A DNA stretch of 64,000 bases from Ruminococcus sp. (GTDB lineage Bacteria > Bacillota > Clostridia > Oscillospirales > Ruminococcaceae): NCBI GenBank assembly GCA_017935865.1, contig JAGBGT010000118.1, forward strand, positions 1-64,000. The letters are read 5' to 3'. Below are positions 41,957-50,954 of this stretch, in pieces; position 1 is the stretch's first letter, and the number at the start of each line of letters is the position of its first letter. The notes under the pieces are model-generated. The model was not told where the DNA came from and made no database searches. It saw only the letters and a list, made by a program, of their open reading frames with translations. A program made the translations under genes and the position numbers.

Positions 41957-43366
41957 ATGGTTTTCAGCAGTCTGAAGTTTATCTTCCTGTTTCTGCCGAT
42001 TTTCCTGCTGGTTTACGGCTTCGCGCCTAAAAAGATGAAAAACGCCGTTATCTTCGGAGGCAGCGTTTTATTTTACAGCATGGGTTTCAAGGACATGGGC
42101 TTTAAAAGTATGCTCCTATATTCCTCACTGTTTTTGCTTACGGTGCTCTTCAACTTCATTATCGGCGAATTTATCCAGAATTTTCGGAGATCCGCAAGAC
42201 TCTGGCTGACGCTGGGGCTGATATTCAACTTCCTCTGGCTGATTTTCTTCAAATATACGGGCTTTTTCCTTGAAAATATCAATTCCGTTTTCGGCGCAGG
42301 GCTGACGGTGAAAAATATCATCCTCCCTATCGGAATCAGTTTCTACACGTTCCAGAACGCCTCATACATAATCGACGTCTACCGGAAAAAGGCGAAGGCG
42401 GAAACCAGTATTATTAATTACGGCGCATACATCAGTATGTTCCCTCAGCTTATCGCAGGTCCTATCGTCACCTACGGCACCGTCGCGGAGCAACTGAAAA
42501 AGCGTTCGCATACCATAAAACACGTAGAAAACGGCTTGATGACCTTTACTATCGGCATGGGATACAAGGTTCTCATCGCCAACCAGATAGGCGGTCTGTG
42601 GAGCGATCTGTCTATGATCGGCTACGAAAGTATCTCCACCCCTCTTGCCTGGCTGGGAATTATAGCCTATTCTTTCCAGCTCTACTTTGATTTCATGGGC
42701 TACTCGTTCATGGCTATCGGTCTCGGCGAAATAATGGGCTTCACTATCCCCAAAAACTTCGACTACCCCTATCTCTCCGTTTCAATGACGGAGTTCTGGA
42801 GACGCTGGCATATCACCCTGGGAAGCTGGTTCAGGGAGTACATTTACATTCCCCTGGGCGGAAACCGTAAGGGCACGGGAAAGCTTGTCCGGAATATGCT
42901 GATAGTCTGGGCGTTTACCGGACTCTGGCACGGTGCAAGCTGGAATTTTGTCCTCTGGGGGCTTGTCCTTTTTGGTCTGCTTATACTGGAGCGCTTCGTT
43001 ATAGGCGATTTTCTGAACAAATTTCGCTTTGCCGGACACCTCTACATGATACTGGTGATCCCGCTGACCTGGCTGATCTTCGCAATCACGGATTTCAAGG
43101 AGCTGGGACTGTATTTCGGCAAGCTCTTCGGTATAACCGAGAGTACCGGCGTTATCATAAACGACGCAGATTACGTAAAATACTGGGGGATCTACGGCAA
43201 ATACTTCATTGCCGCGCTGATCTTCTCCACGCGAATACCCGAGCTGGTATATAAAAAGATAAAAGGCTCACCTTTCTGCTCATTGCTGCTTCTGGCGGTA
43301 TTCTGGGCATCTGTTTACTGTATGTACAAGGGGATGGATGACCCGTTCCTTTATTTTAGATTTTAA
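41957..43366 (+). CDS. MBOAT O-acyltransferase (AlgI/DltB-like)
   Basis: A 469-residue polytopic MBOAT protein with about 11 TM helices. Marks: ILPIGISFYTFQNASYIIDVYR, FPQLIAGPIV, FWRRWHITLGSWFREYIYIPLG (conserved region), and the active-site His in FTGLWHGASWNFVLWG. It moves acetyl groups across the membrane for O-acetylation of an extracellular polymer. It is followed 35 bases later by an extracytoplasmic SGNH protein, the usual second step partner. Confidence 0.92.
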   Translation: MVFSSLKFIFLFLPIFLLVYGFAPKKMKNAVIFGGSVLFYSMGFKDMGFKSMLLYSSLFLLTVLFNFIIGEFIQNFRRSARLWLTLGLIFNFLWLIFFKYTGFFLENINSVFGAGLTVKNIILPIGISFYTFQNASYIIDVYRKKAKAETSIINYGAYISMFPQLIAGPIVTYGTVAEQLKKRSHTIKHVENGLMTFTIGMGYKVLIANQIGGLWSDLSMIGYESISTPLAWLGIIAYSFQLYFDFMGYSFMAIGLGEIMGFTIPKNFDYPYLSVSMTEFWRRWHITLGSWFREYIYIPLGGNRKGTGKLVRNMLIVWAFTGLWHGASWNFVLWGLVLFGLLILERFVIGDFLNKFRFAGHLYMILVIPLTWLIFAITDFKELGLYFGKLFGITESTGVIINDADYVKYWGIYGKYFIAALIFSTRIPELVYKKIKGSPFCSLLLLAVFWASVYCMYKGMDDPFLYFRF

Positions 43367-43401
43367 GCCATGTGTAGAACATCAGTAAGAAGGAGAGAAA
43401 A

Positions 43402-44307
43402 ATGAATAAACTAAAGCAATGTACATATACTATCCTGCTTATGGCGACCTGTTTTGTCGCATCGCCATTTATGATAGGGAAGATCTGGAAGTCCAGCTCC
43501 GAGGCTAAAAAGGAGGTAGCTGTTCCACCGCCCGCGGTCAATGTGCAGACTACTACTCTGAACGGCGCTCAGACTCCGGATACAAGTGCCACCGATCCTT
43601 CCAACGGGGTTCAGGATCCAAGCGTTTCAGAGCAGACGCCCGGCGATAGTATAACAGTTCCGACGGAGTCTGGTCAGTCGGCAACTACGCCTGCCGCCGA
43701 GTCGTTTACTTTTGTCCAGGCAGACCCCAGCTATTTCAGCGATGCCCTGTTTATCGGCGATTCCAGGACAGTAGGCATCAGCGAATACGGCACGCTCAAT
43801 AACGCCGACTTCTTCTGCTCCGTAGGTCTGGCTGCCGGAAAAATCAACGAGGAGACCGTTGACGGTATGACATTTGACGACAAGATAAAGGCTAAGCAGT
43901 ACGGAAAGGTCTACGTAATGCTGGGCATCAATGAGGTCGGCAACGACTTCGAGTACACCTACACCGCCTACCGTGCAATTGTGGAGAAGATAAAGGCGAA
44001 TCAGCCGAATGCTATAATTTATGTCCAGGCGAATCTTCATGTTTCGGCTTCTGCGCAGACGAACTATATCACAAATGAGGCGATAAACTACCTGAACAGC
44101 CGTATCGCGTCCCTGGCGGACAACAAGAAGGTGTTCTACATTGATATCAATCCGGTTTATGACGACGAAAGCGGCAATCTGACCGAGTCGTACACTTCGG
44201 ACGGCGTTCATCCTCTGGCTGCATATTATAAGCAGTGGTGTGAGTGGCTCTGTATGAACACCGTTCCAACGCCTATCTTCACGCCGCAGGATGGAATGGT
44301 TCCATAA
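43402..44307 (+). CDS. secreted SGNH/GDSL hydrolase or acetyltransferase
   Basis: A 301-residue exported protein with an N-terminal membrane anchor (about 8-26), Thr/Pro/Ser linker (about 30-105) and an SGNH domain: FIGDSRTVG (Ser), GLAAGKI (block II), MLGINEVGN (block III, Gly-x-Asn) and SDGVHPLAAYY (Asp-x-x-His). It likely transfers or removes acetyl groups with the MBOAT. The stop codon TAA coincides with the first base of the multi-hairpin repeat copy C. Confidence 0.88.
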   Translation: MNKLKQCTYTILLMATCFVASPFMIGKIWKSSSEAKKEVAVPPPAVNVQTTTLNGAQTPDTSATDPSNGVQDPSVSEQTPGDSITVPTESGQSATTPAAESFTFVQADPSYFSDALFIGDSRTVGISEYGTLNNADFFCSVGLAAGKINEETVDGMTFDDKIKAKQYGKVYVMLGINEVGNDFEYTYTAYRAIVEKIKANQPNAIIYVQANLHVSASAQTNYITNEAINYLNSRIASLADNKKVFYIDINPVYDDESGNLTESYTSDGVHPLAAYYKQWCEWLCMNTVPTPIFTPQDGMVP

Positions 44308-44415
44308 TCGACCGCAGGTCGATGCAGCCTTCAGGCGCTCCGCAAAGGGTGAATTTCAAAACAGTCCAGTGGACTGTTTTGAAAGAGGGAACGCCCTGCA
44401 AGAGAGGGCGTTCCC
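44307..44415 (-). repeat. multi-hairpin modular repeat, copy C (partial, inverted)
   Basis: Starts at the SGNH stop codon with ATCGACCGCAGGTCGAT and holds the GGCGCTCC region, the 31-nt palindrome and the terminal GGGAACGCCCT hairpin. Orientation as copy B. The inner hairpins (CCAGAGG, CCAAAGG) are missing. Confidence 0.82.
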
Positions 44416-44446
44416 TTAGACACTTTATGTCCGTATATAAAAAGAT

Positions 44447-44491
44447 AGAGAGAAATTTTCCTACTTAAAAGGGGAGGTTTCTCTCTTTTTT
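44447..44491. terminator. intrinsic terminator
   Basis: AGAGAGAAA (44447-44455) pairs with TTTCTCTCT (44478-44486), with an inner TTTTCC/GGGGAG partial pairing, and TTTTTT. It lies between copies C and D. Confidence 0.75.
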
Positions 44492-44570
44492 GAATGTAAC
44501 TTTTTTATGTATCTTTTTTTGAAAATTGAAATTTTCAAATCGCCGCGAAAAATTAGAACCGGGAATTTTA

Positions 44571-44731
44571 GGGGACGCTCTCTCTTGCAGAGCGTCTAAA
44601 GTAAACATCGACCTGCGGTCCGATATGGGACTCTGTCCCATGCCCTGCCAGAGGCGCCGCCTCTGGACTCTGCAAAAGGGGCATTGCCCCTTTTGAAACC
44701 AGGTGTTATCGGCTTGCGCCGATATGGGACA
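44571..44731 (+). repeat. multi-hairpin modular repeat, copy D
   Basis: Orientation as copy A. Hairpins: GACGCTCT/AGAGCGTC, ATCGACC/GGTCCGAT (one extra base), GGGAC/GTCCC, CCAGAGGC/GCCTCTGG, CAAAAGGGGC/GCCCCTTTTG, TATCGGC/GCCGATA. It lacks the long odd palindrome. It directly follows the ispE stop on the minus strand. Confidence 0.82.
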
Positions 44732-45634
44732 TCACACAAGATTGCTAAACCGAACATCCTTAAAGCTCTCAGCCACCGTCATACACATCTTCGCGTAAAA
44801 TCCGCGTGATACCAGAGCCTCTTCGCAGCTCCTCGCCTGTAGCTCATTGCGGAAAATGCCAAAAACTGCCGAGCCGCTTCCCGTCATAGCCGCCGAGCCT
44901 GCGCCCTGTTTCAGCATTTCAGCTTTTATCTCCGCCACTTCGGGCAGCCGGACAGCCTCCTCAAAAATATTTCCCACCAGCTTATATGCGTCCTCCGGAG
45001 CGCTGCTTATCGCCTCCGCCATAGCTCCTGCATCCGGGTGAACGGGATTTTCCAGTGCGTCCACAGCTCCGTAGGCAGCTCCTGTGGAGACGCCCTCTCT
45101 GCCTTTAGCTATCACGAGTATCTGACGGTCATAATCGGCGATCTTCGTTATTTTTTCGCCGATGCCCTCGATGTAGGCAGTGCCGCCGGTCAGAAAAAAA
45201 GGTACATCCGCGCCCAGCTTCTCCGGTCTGGAAAGGCTTCTGCCTGTCATTTTCCGCAGGCAGAAGAGAACTGCCGCCGCGTCGGCGCTTCCTCCGCCAA
45301 GCCCTGCCTGGGACGGAATATTTTTCCGGATGTGTATTCTGCATCCCATATCCAGCCCGGTCTCCGCAAGAAAAGCCGCAGCCGCCTTATAGGCGATATT
45401 CCGCTCATCGCAGGGGATAGGGTCGGCGTCGGAAAATTCCTGCGGCACATCGCAGCTCACGGAGATCCCCCGGAACTTATCGGAGATCTCCACCGTGACC
45501 TTATCATAGATACCCACCGTCTGAAAGACGCTCTCTATGGCGTGGTATCCGTCCGGGAGCTTTCCGGTGACATCCAGCACAAGATTTATCTTAGCCGCCG
45601 CCTTTACGGTGACAGATTTATGGAAAGGAATCAC
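44732..45634 (-). CDS. ispE: 4-diphosphocytidyl-2-C-methyl-D-erythritol kinase
   Basis: A 300-residue GHMP kinase of the MEP isoprenoid pathway. Marks are AAAKINLVLDV (N-terminal), the ATP loop PSQAGLGGGSADAAAVL, and the C-terminal AAMTGSGSAVFGIF. It starts at an ATG overlapping the aminotransferase stop (ATGA). It is the last gene of the minus-strand group hisJ-like, lrp, aminotransferase, ispE; the repeat copy D follows it. Confidence 0.95.
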   Translation of the reverse strand: MIPFHKSVTVKAAAKINLVLDVTGKLPDGYHAIESVFQTVGIYDKVTVEISDKFRGISVSCDVPQEFSDADPIPCDERNIAYKAAAAFLAETGLDMGCRIHIRKNIPSQAGLGGGSADAAAVLFCLRKMTGRSLSRPEKLGADVPFFLTGGTAYIEGIGEKITKIADYDRQILVIAKGREGVSTGAAYGAVDALENPVHPDAGAMAEAISSAPEDAYKLVGNIFEEAVRLPEVAEIKAEMLKQGAGSAAMTGSGSAVFGIFRNELQARSCEEALVSRGFYAKMCMTVAESFKDVRFSNLV

Positions 45635-46812
45635 TTTTTCTCCTCCTTGAGCCGTTTCAGGAAATCTTCAATGCGCGCCAGAGCCTCCATAAGGTGTCTG
45701 AGAGAGTAGGCATAGGATATGCGGACATATCCCTCTCCGGAATTGCCGAAAGCGCTTCCGGGAACTACAGCCACTTTCTCTTCATAGAGCAGCCTTTCGC
45801 AGAACTCCTCACTGGAAAGTCCGGTACTCTTGATGCAGGGGAACACGTAGAACGCGCCCTCCGGGTCAAAGCAGGTAAGACCTATCCTGTTAAATTCGTT
45901 AACGAGATAACGGCGGCGGACATTGTACTCTTCCACCATTTTCTCCACCTCTTCATCGCAGGATTTGAGAGCCTCTACAGCCGCGTTCTGACTTATGTAC
46001 GGGCTGCACATGATGCCATACTGGTGTATCTTGAAAATCTGGTGGATTATTGGCTCCGGGGCGGCAACATAGCCCAGCCTCCAGCCTGTCATGGCATACG
46101 CCTTTGAGAAACCGTTGACGTAGATAGTCCGCTCCTGCATATCCGGCAGTTCGATTATGGAGAAATGCTGCCTGCCGTAGGTCAGCTCCGAGTAGATCTC
46201 GTCGGAGAGTACCATGATGTTGGTGTCCCGGAGCAGTTCTGCGATAGGCTCTAAGTCCTCTTTAGTCATGATCGCGCCCGTGGGGTTGTTGGGGTAGGGC
46301 AGTATCAGCAGCTTTGTCCGCTCCGTTATCTTCCCCTCCAGGTCATCCACAGTCAGCTTGAAATTATTCTCTATCCTGGTCGGCACAGGAACAGCTACGC
46401 CGCCTGCAAGCTCCACCAGAGGCGCATAGCAGACGAAGCACGGCTCAACCACCAGCACTTCGTCGCCGGGGTCTATAAGTCCGCGGAGAGCCATGTCGAT
46501 AGCCTCTGAGCCGCCTACAGTGACGATTATTTCCTCACCGGGACGATATTTCACCCCATGTTTTTTCTCGATATGACCGGCAATCGCCTCACGGAGCGGC
46601 ATAATTCCCAGATTTGGTCCGTAGACGATATGCTTTCGCTCCAGAACTTGTATAGCGGCTTTGCGTATTACCCATGGCGTGGAGAAGTCCGGCTCGCCTA
46701 CGCCGAGGGAGATGACGCCCTCCATAGTTGCGGCGATGTCGAAAAATTTACGTATTCCCGACGGTTTGATATTCTTTATCTTGTGTGATAAAGCTTTCTC
46801 GTAGTCTATCAC
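45631..46812 (-). CDS. class I/II PLP aminotransferase (aspartate-type)
   Basis: A 393-residue fold-type I aminotransferase. PLP lysine lies in VNGFSKAYAMTGWRLGY; other marks are GVGEPDFSTP, YPNNPTGA, LSDEIYSELTYG and the C-terminal Arg in GYVRISYAYS. It may be an aspartate or aromatic/branched aminotransferase; the paired Lrp regulator directly upstream (two-base gap) points to amino-acid feedback control. Confidence 0.9.
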   Translation of the reverse strand: MIDYEKALSHKIKNIKPSGIRKFFDIAATMEGVISLGVGEPDFSTPWVIRKAAIQVLERKHIVYGPNLGIMPLREAIAGHIEKKHGVKYRPGEEIIVTVGGSEAIDMALRGLIDPGDEVLVVEPCFVCYAPLVELAGGVAVPVPTRIENNFKLTVDDLEGKITERTKLLILPYPNNPTGAIMTKEDLEPIAELLRDTNIMVLSDEIYSELTYGRQHFSIIELPDMQERTIYVNGFSKAYAMTGWRLGYVAAPEPIIHQIFKIHQYGIMCSPYISQNAAVEALKSCDEEVEKMVEEYNVRRRYLVNEFNRIGLTCFDPEGAFYVFPCIKSTGLSSEEFCERLLYEEKVAVVPGSAFGNSGEGYVRISYAYSLRHLMEALARIEDFLKRLKEEKK

Positions 46813-46814
46813 CT

Positions 46815-47294
46815 TTAACCCAATCCCCTTTCGTCGGTTTCCTCATCGTCTATGAAGATACCCTTTTCTTTGTATTTCTTGAGAATGAAGTGGGTGGAGG
46901 TCGAGAGGATGCCCTCGATAGTTGCCAGTCTTTCGGAGACGAAGAAAGCCACGTCTTTAAGGTTGTTTCCCTTTACCTCGACAGCCAGATCGTATGCGCC
47001 GGAGGACATAAGGCTGACGCTTTCCACCTCGTCGTACATCATGATCGTCTTTGCGATGTCGTCGAAGCCGCAGTCCCTCTGAGGTGTGACTTTCAGCTCA
47101 ATAGTGGCGTAGACGGTGGATTTGTCGAATTTGTCGTCGTCCAGGATAACGCTGTAGCCGCGGATAACGCCCTCGTTTTCCAGTTTGTGTATCTCTTCCG
47201 CCGCCTGTTCCGGGGAAATGCCGAGCATCTCGCCTAAAGCGATGTTGGAGATACGGGCGTTCTGCTGTAAGATCCTGATTATCTCGTTTTTCAT
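46815..47294 (-). CDS. Lrp/AsnC-family regulator
   Basis: A 159-residue Lrp/AsnC protein: N-terminal winged HTH (ILQQNARISNIALGEMLGIS) and C-terminal RAM/ACT ligand domain (VESVSLMSSGAYDLAVEVKG). It likely binds an amino acid and controls the aminotransferase gene that follows. The acidic tail DDEETDERG is unusual. GAAAGGAAC precedes the ATG. Confidence 0.92.
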   Translation of the reverse strand: MKNEIIRILQQNARISNIALGEMLGISPEQAAEEIHKLENEGVIRGYSVILDDDKFDKSTVYATIELKVTPQRDCGFDDIAKTIMMYDEVESVSLMSSGAYDLAVEVKGNNLKDVAFFVSERLATIEGILSTSTHFILKKYKEKGIFIDDEETDERGLG

Positions 47295-47314
47295 TGTATC
47301 AGTTCCTTTCTGTG

Positions 47315-48172
47315 TTATTTTATTTTAATAAAATTAGGCTTTCTCTCCTTGAAATAGCACACAACATCGAAGCCGGCAGCCTGAGCTATCGCCATTCCGT
47401 CGGAAATATTTGAGCCAAGGTCTTTTATTTTATGGGCGTCAGAGCCTATGGAGATTATCTCGCCGCCAAGCTCCTTGAAGAGCTTCACATATTTCAGCGC
47501 CGGAAAGCAGTTTCCGAAGCCCTGCCGCAGTCCGGAGGTGTTTATCTCGATGCCCTTGCCCTTTTCCGCGAGAGTCCGGAGACTTTCGGCGATAATTTCC
47601 TCCACCGGTTTCAGGTCGGGATCTATTCCGTTGTGTATCTTCATGTATCGCAGGCAGTAGGTGAGATGCCCCAGCACGTCGAACTTTCCCCAGCGGCACA
47701 TATCGTATATCCCCGTAAAATAGCGACGGAGCAGGTCGTCTATTTCGTCCGGGGTCATGTTGTAATAGTTTATGTAGTAGAAGTCCTTTTCGCCCGGCAG
47801 TTGGTGAAGTGAGCCAATGACGAAATCAAGACGAGGGTCGCTTACCGCTTTTTCAGCAATTTCGATGTCCGCAAGAGGCTGACCAAGCTCCGTGCCGCAG
47901 AGGAGATTGAAGCCGTCGTATTTTTCTTTCAGAGCCGTAACTGCCGAAAGGGACGCTTCAAAGTCCCTGCTATAGCCGAAATAGTCGAAAAGCTCCACGT
48001 CCCCGCCCTTTTCCGCGTAATATTCCTTGTCGAACCAGCCGCTGCACTCGCAGTGGTCGGTAACGGCATAAGCGGCAAGTCCGAGATTTTTCGCCTTTTC
48101 TATCATTCCGACTATATCGGCTTCGGAATCCATAGAATATTGTGTATGAGTGTGACAGTCGATTAACCGCAT
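47315..48172 (-). CDS. PHP-domain histidinol-phosphatase-like protein (HisJ family)
   Basis: A 285-residue PHP phosphoesterase: DCHTHTQYSMDSEADI (first metal motif), TDHCE, GTELGQPL, FVIGSLHQ, GHLTY and the C-terminal IGSDAHKI. It heads the group and has its own promoter upstream; the other histidine genes are not here, so the true substrate may differ. Confidence 0.88.
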   Translation of the reverse strand: MRLIDCHTHTQYSMDSEADIVGMIEKAKNLGLAAYAVTDHCECSGWFDKEYYAEKGGDVELFDYFGYSRDFEASLSAVTALKEKYDGFNLLCGTELGQPLADIEIAEKAVSDPRLDFVIGSLHQLPGEKDFYYINYYNMTPDEIDDLLRRYFTGIYDMCRWGKFDVLGHLTYCLRYMKIHNGIDPDLKPVEEIIAESLRTLAEKGKGIEINTSGLRQGFGNCFPALKYVKLFKELGGEIISIGSDAHKIKDLGSNISDGMAIAQAAGFDVVCYFKERKPNFIKIK

Positions 48173-48203
48173 AAGAATATACCTCCTGACTTCGTTCCTT
48201 TTT

Positions 48204-48232
48204 ATTATAACACATCTCGTTCTATTTTTCCA
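48204..48232 (-). promoter_or_regulatory. promoter of hisJ-like group
   Basis: On the minus strand TGGAAA, 17 bases, TATAAT, about 30 bases before the start. Confidence 0.6.
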
Positions 48233-48303
48233 GAGTTTTATGAAAAAAACGATGTTAAAAAATAAAATTAATTATAGCACTTTATTTTTTCATAAATATA
48301 TGT

Positions 48304-48309
48304 TATAAT
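48304..48309 (+). promoter_or_regulatory. probable -10 of ACT-DUF711-kinase promoter
   Basis: TATAAT preceded by an AT-rich tract and a poor -35 (TTTATT, 48281-48286). The solo palindrome at 48329 lies in the leader. Confidence 0.45.
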
Positions 48310-48328
48310 TAGTTGTAAATCATTTTTC

Positions 48329-48374
48329 AGGCAGCACCCCCGAGCCGTCAGGCATTTCCGGTGCGGTGCTGCCC
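48329..48374. repeat. solo palindrome of MITE family (degenerate)
   Basis: AGGCAGCACC followed by GCCGTCAGGC and GGTGCGGTGCTGCCCTTAA; it lies within the leader of the ACT gene. Confidence 0.6.
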
Positions 48375-48391
48375 TTAAACGGAGGTTAAAT

Positions 48392-48661
48392 ATGAGAGCT
48401 GTAGTTACTGTTATAGGCAAGGATAATGTGGGCATTCTCCACAAGGTCAGCGGGATCTGCGCTGAAATGGGCGCAAATGTCATCGAGGTGACCCAGAGCG
48501 TTTTGCAGGATATGTTCGCGATGATAATGCTTGTGGATATCACCGGCATGACCGCCGACTTTTCAAAGCTGGCGGACGATATGACGTCCCTGGGCGAAAA
48601 GCTGGGATTGTCTATCCATACCATGCACGAGGATATTTTCAATTCCATGCACAATATCTGA
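48392..48661 (+). CDS. ACT-domain protein (UPF0237)
   Basis: An 89-residue double-ACT/GcvR-like protein: MRAVVTVIGKDNVGILHKVSG (ACT glycine turn), VIEVTQSVLQDMFAMIMLVD. It is always paired with the DUF711/UPF0210 gene and is thought to bind an amino acid. GGAGG lies before the ATG. Confidence 0.9.
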   Translation: MRAVVTVIGKDNVGILHKVSGICAEMGANVIEVTQSVLQDMFAMIMLVDITGMTADFSKLADDMTSLGEKLGLSIHTMHEDIFNSMHNI

Positions 48662-48679
48662 TAAGAAAGGACACAGCAG

Positions 48680-50038
48680 ATGCTTAACGTATATAACATA
48701 TTAGAGACTATCCGGATGATCCAAGATGAGTGTCTGGATATCCGTACCATCACTATGGGCATTTCCCTCCTGGACTGCATAGATACGGACATCGACAGAG
48801 CCTGCGAAAAGGTCTACGATAAAATCGTTTCAAAGGCTGGAAATCTCGTTGCCGTTGGCGAGCAGATCGAAAAGGAATACGGCATCCCGATCGTTAACAA
48901 GCGTATATCCGTAACGCCTGTCGCCATGCTGGCAGCCGCCTGCCCCGGGGAAAATCCCGTGAAATTCGCACTGGCGCTCCAGCGCGCGGCTGATACCTGC
49001 GGCGTAAACTTTATCGGAGGCTATTCCGCTCTCGTCCAGAAAGGCTTTTCCTCCGGAGACGAGGCGCTTATCCGCTCCATTCCAGAGGCTCTGGACGTGA
49101 CACAGAATATCTGTTCCTCCGTCAACATCGGCTCTACAAAGTCGGGAATAAACATGGACGCAGTAAAGCTCATGGGGCAGATCGTCCGGGAGACTGCGGA
49201 GAGGACTGCCGACCGCGACTGCATCGGCGCGGCAAAGCTGGTCATCTTCTGCAATGCCGTTGAGGATAATCCCTTCATGGCAGGCGCATTTCACGGCGTG
49301 GGCGAGCCGGACTGCGAGATCCACGTGGGAGTTTCCGGCCCTGGAGTTGTCCGTTCCGCCCTGGCAAAATATCCGGATGCCTCCATAAACGAGCTGGCGG
49401 ATATTATTAAGAAAACTGCATTCAAGATCACCCGTATGGGTCAGCTTGTGGGCGCAAGAGCTTCCGAGCTTCTCGGCGTACCTTTCGGCATCGTTGACCT
49501 GTCGCTTGCCCCGACTCCGGCTATCGGCGACTCGGTGGCGCATATTCTGGAGGAAATGGGTCTGGAACAGTGCGGCACACACGGCACAACAGCCTGTCTC
49601 GCAATGCTCAACGATGCGGTTAAAAAGGGCGGAGTTATGGCTTCTTCCACCGTTGGTGGACTTTCCGGCGCATTTATCCCTGTTTCCGAGGATGCAGGCA
49701 TGATAGACGCCGCTGTCGCAGGCGTCCTGAGCCTGGAGAAGCTGGAGGCAATGACTGCGGTATGCTCCGTCGGACTGGACATGATCGTCGTTCCGGGAGA
49801 GATCGCTCCGGAGACCATTTCGGCAATTATCGCCGACGAAGCCGCTATCGGCATGGTAAATACCAAGACAACAGCAGTACGTCTCATTCCTGCTATTGGC
49901 AAGAAAGAGGGCGAAATGCTGGAGTTCGGCGGACTTCTCGGCAGCGGACCTGTTATGCCGATCAGAGAAAAGTCGGCGGCGAAGTTCATTAACCGCGGCG
50001 GACGTATACCTGCACCCATGCACAGCCTGAAAAACTAA
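48680..50038 (+). CDS. DUF711/UPF0210 (PFL-like) family protein
   Basis: A 452-residue protein of the UPF0210/DUF711 family, related in fold to glycyl-radical enzymes but lacking the radical Gly loop. Marks are [30 protein letters not shown], and FLPIAAGKKEG-like C-terminal pattern ([20 protein letters not shown]). Function is unknown; it is coupled to the ACT gene (18 bases upstream) and to the kinase gene (overlap of one base). Confidence 0.9.
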   Translation: MLNVYNILETIRMIQDECLDIRTITMGISLLDCIDTDIDRACEKVYDKIVSKAGNLVAVGEQIEKEYGIPIVNKRISVTPVAMLAAACPGENPVKFALALQRAADTCGVNFIGGYSALVQKGFSSGDEALIRSIPEALDVTQNICSSVNIGSTKSGINMDAVKLMGQIVRETAERTADRDCIGAAKLVIFCNAVEDNPFMAGAFHGVGEPDCEIHVGVSGPGVVRSALAKYPDASINELADIIKKTAFKITRMGQLVGARASELLGVPFGIVDLSLAPTPAIGDSVAHILEEMGLEQCGTHGTTACLAMLNDAVKKGGVMASSTVGGLSGAFIPVSEDAGMIDAAVAGVLSLEKLEAMTAVCSVGLDMIVVPGEIAPETISAIIADEAAIGMVNTKTTAVRLIPAIGKKEGEMLEFGGLLGSGPVMPIREKSAAKFINRGGRIPAPMHSLKN

Positions 50039-50880
50039 TGGATCTGCGGAAGATCGCGGAAAGCTTTGATCTTGGCGATATAAGCGAGGTCAGCGAGCTG
50101 CGCTCCGGGCACATAAACAGGACTTGCCGCATTTCGTGCAGCTCCGGGAGGTACATTTTGCAGTCCCTTAACAGGGAGATATTTACAGAGCCGGAAATTA
50201 TTATGCGGAATATTTCGCGTATCGAGGAGGCTTTCCGTGACGAGAAAATTATATCCATACCCCGTTATCTCTCCTGCGGAGGCAGAAACTACGCGGAGCT
50301 GGACGGCGAGGTATGGAGGATATATCGGTATATTGAGGAATATCCGCTGTCCGGAAACAGAAACCGTGCTCATGGCTATGCTGTGGGACGTTTTCTGAAA
50401 ATTGTAAATTCCTGCGCAACTGAGTTTGAAACGCCCATAGATCTGCACGGATTCGGGCTGAAGCTGCCGCTGCGGAATATCCATGGCGATACCAAGGCTG
50501 ACAATATAATTTTCGGCAGAAAAACTACCGTCATTGATTTTGATACGGCAATGCGCGGCTATATCTGTGCCGATTACGGCGATATGATACGTTCCGTGAC
50601 TGCGAGTGGCATTGATATGCAGGCTGTTCGGGAGATAACAGAGGGTTTCGCGGAGGGTCTGGGAGGACTTCTCACGCTCCCGGAGGTCGATTCGCTTTAT
50701 CCGGGAATAGTGCTTATCATACAGGAACTTGCCGGGCGATACCATGGCGGAAACAAAAATTTCCCCAATAAGACGGCAGAGGAGTGCCGTATCAGGGAAA
50801 AAGAGTTAATGATGCAACTGGAGAAATTCAATGAGCATCGTGACGAGATCAGAGAAATGATAAAAAACTGTTTTTCATAA
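50038..50880 (+). CDS. APH-type small-molecule kinase (NahK-like)
   Basis: A 280-residue aminoglycoside-phosphotransferase-fold protein: catalytic loop NIHGDTKADNIIF (Asp in HGD) and metal loop VIDFDTAMRG. This layout is seen in N-acetylhexosamine 1-kinase and choline/homoserine kinases, so a sugar or amino alcohol is the likely substrate. The start overlaps the DUF711 stop (TAATG). It ends at a terminator. Confidence 0.85.
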   Translation: MDLRKIAESFDLGDISEVSELRSGHINRTCRISCSSGRYILQSLNREIFTEPEIIMRNISRIEEAFRDEKIISIPRYLSCGGRNYAELDGEVWRIYRYIEEYPLSGNRNRAHGYAVGRFLKIVNSCATEFETPIDLHGFGLKLPLRNIHGDTKADNIIFGRKTTVIDFDTAMRGYICADYGDMIRSVTASGIDMQAVREITEGFAEGLGGLLTLPEVDSLYPGIVLIIQELAGRYHGGNKNFPNKTAEECRIREKELMMQLEKFNEHRDEIREMIKNCFS

Positions 50881-50884
50881 AAAG

Positions 50885-50915
50885 AAGCCGCAGCTAAGAC
50901 TGCGGCTTTATGTTT
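50885..50915. terminator. intrinsic terminator
   Basis: AAGCCGCAG/CTGCGGCTT, six-base loop, then TATGTTTT; it separates the kinase and the convergent folD. Confidence 0.8.
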
Positions 50916-50916
50916 T

Positions 50917-50954
50917 AGGCAGCATCGCACAAGATTTAGGGCGTGTTGCCTTAA
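50917..50954. repeat. solo palindrome of MITE family (degenerate) at folD stop
   Basis: AGGCAGCATCGCAC...GTGTTGCCTTAA. The TTA at 50951-50953, read on the minus strand, is the folD stop codon, so folD ends inside the element's edge. Confidence 0.6.

Noticed and set aside
48830..50023. 397-residue minus-strand frame opposite the DUF711 gene
   Set aside because: A shadow of a conserved gene; no signals.
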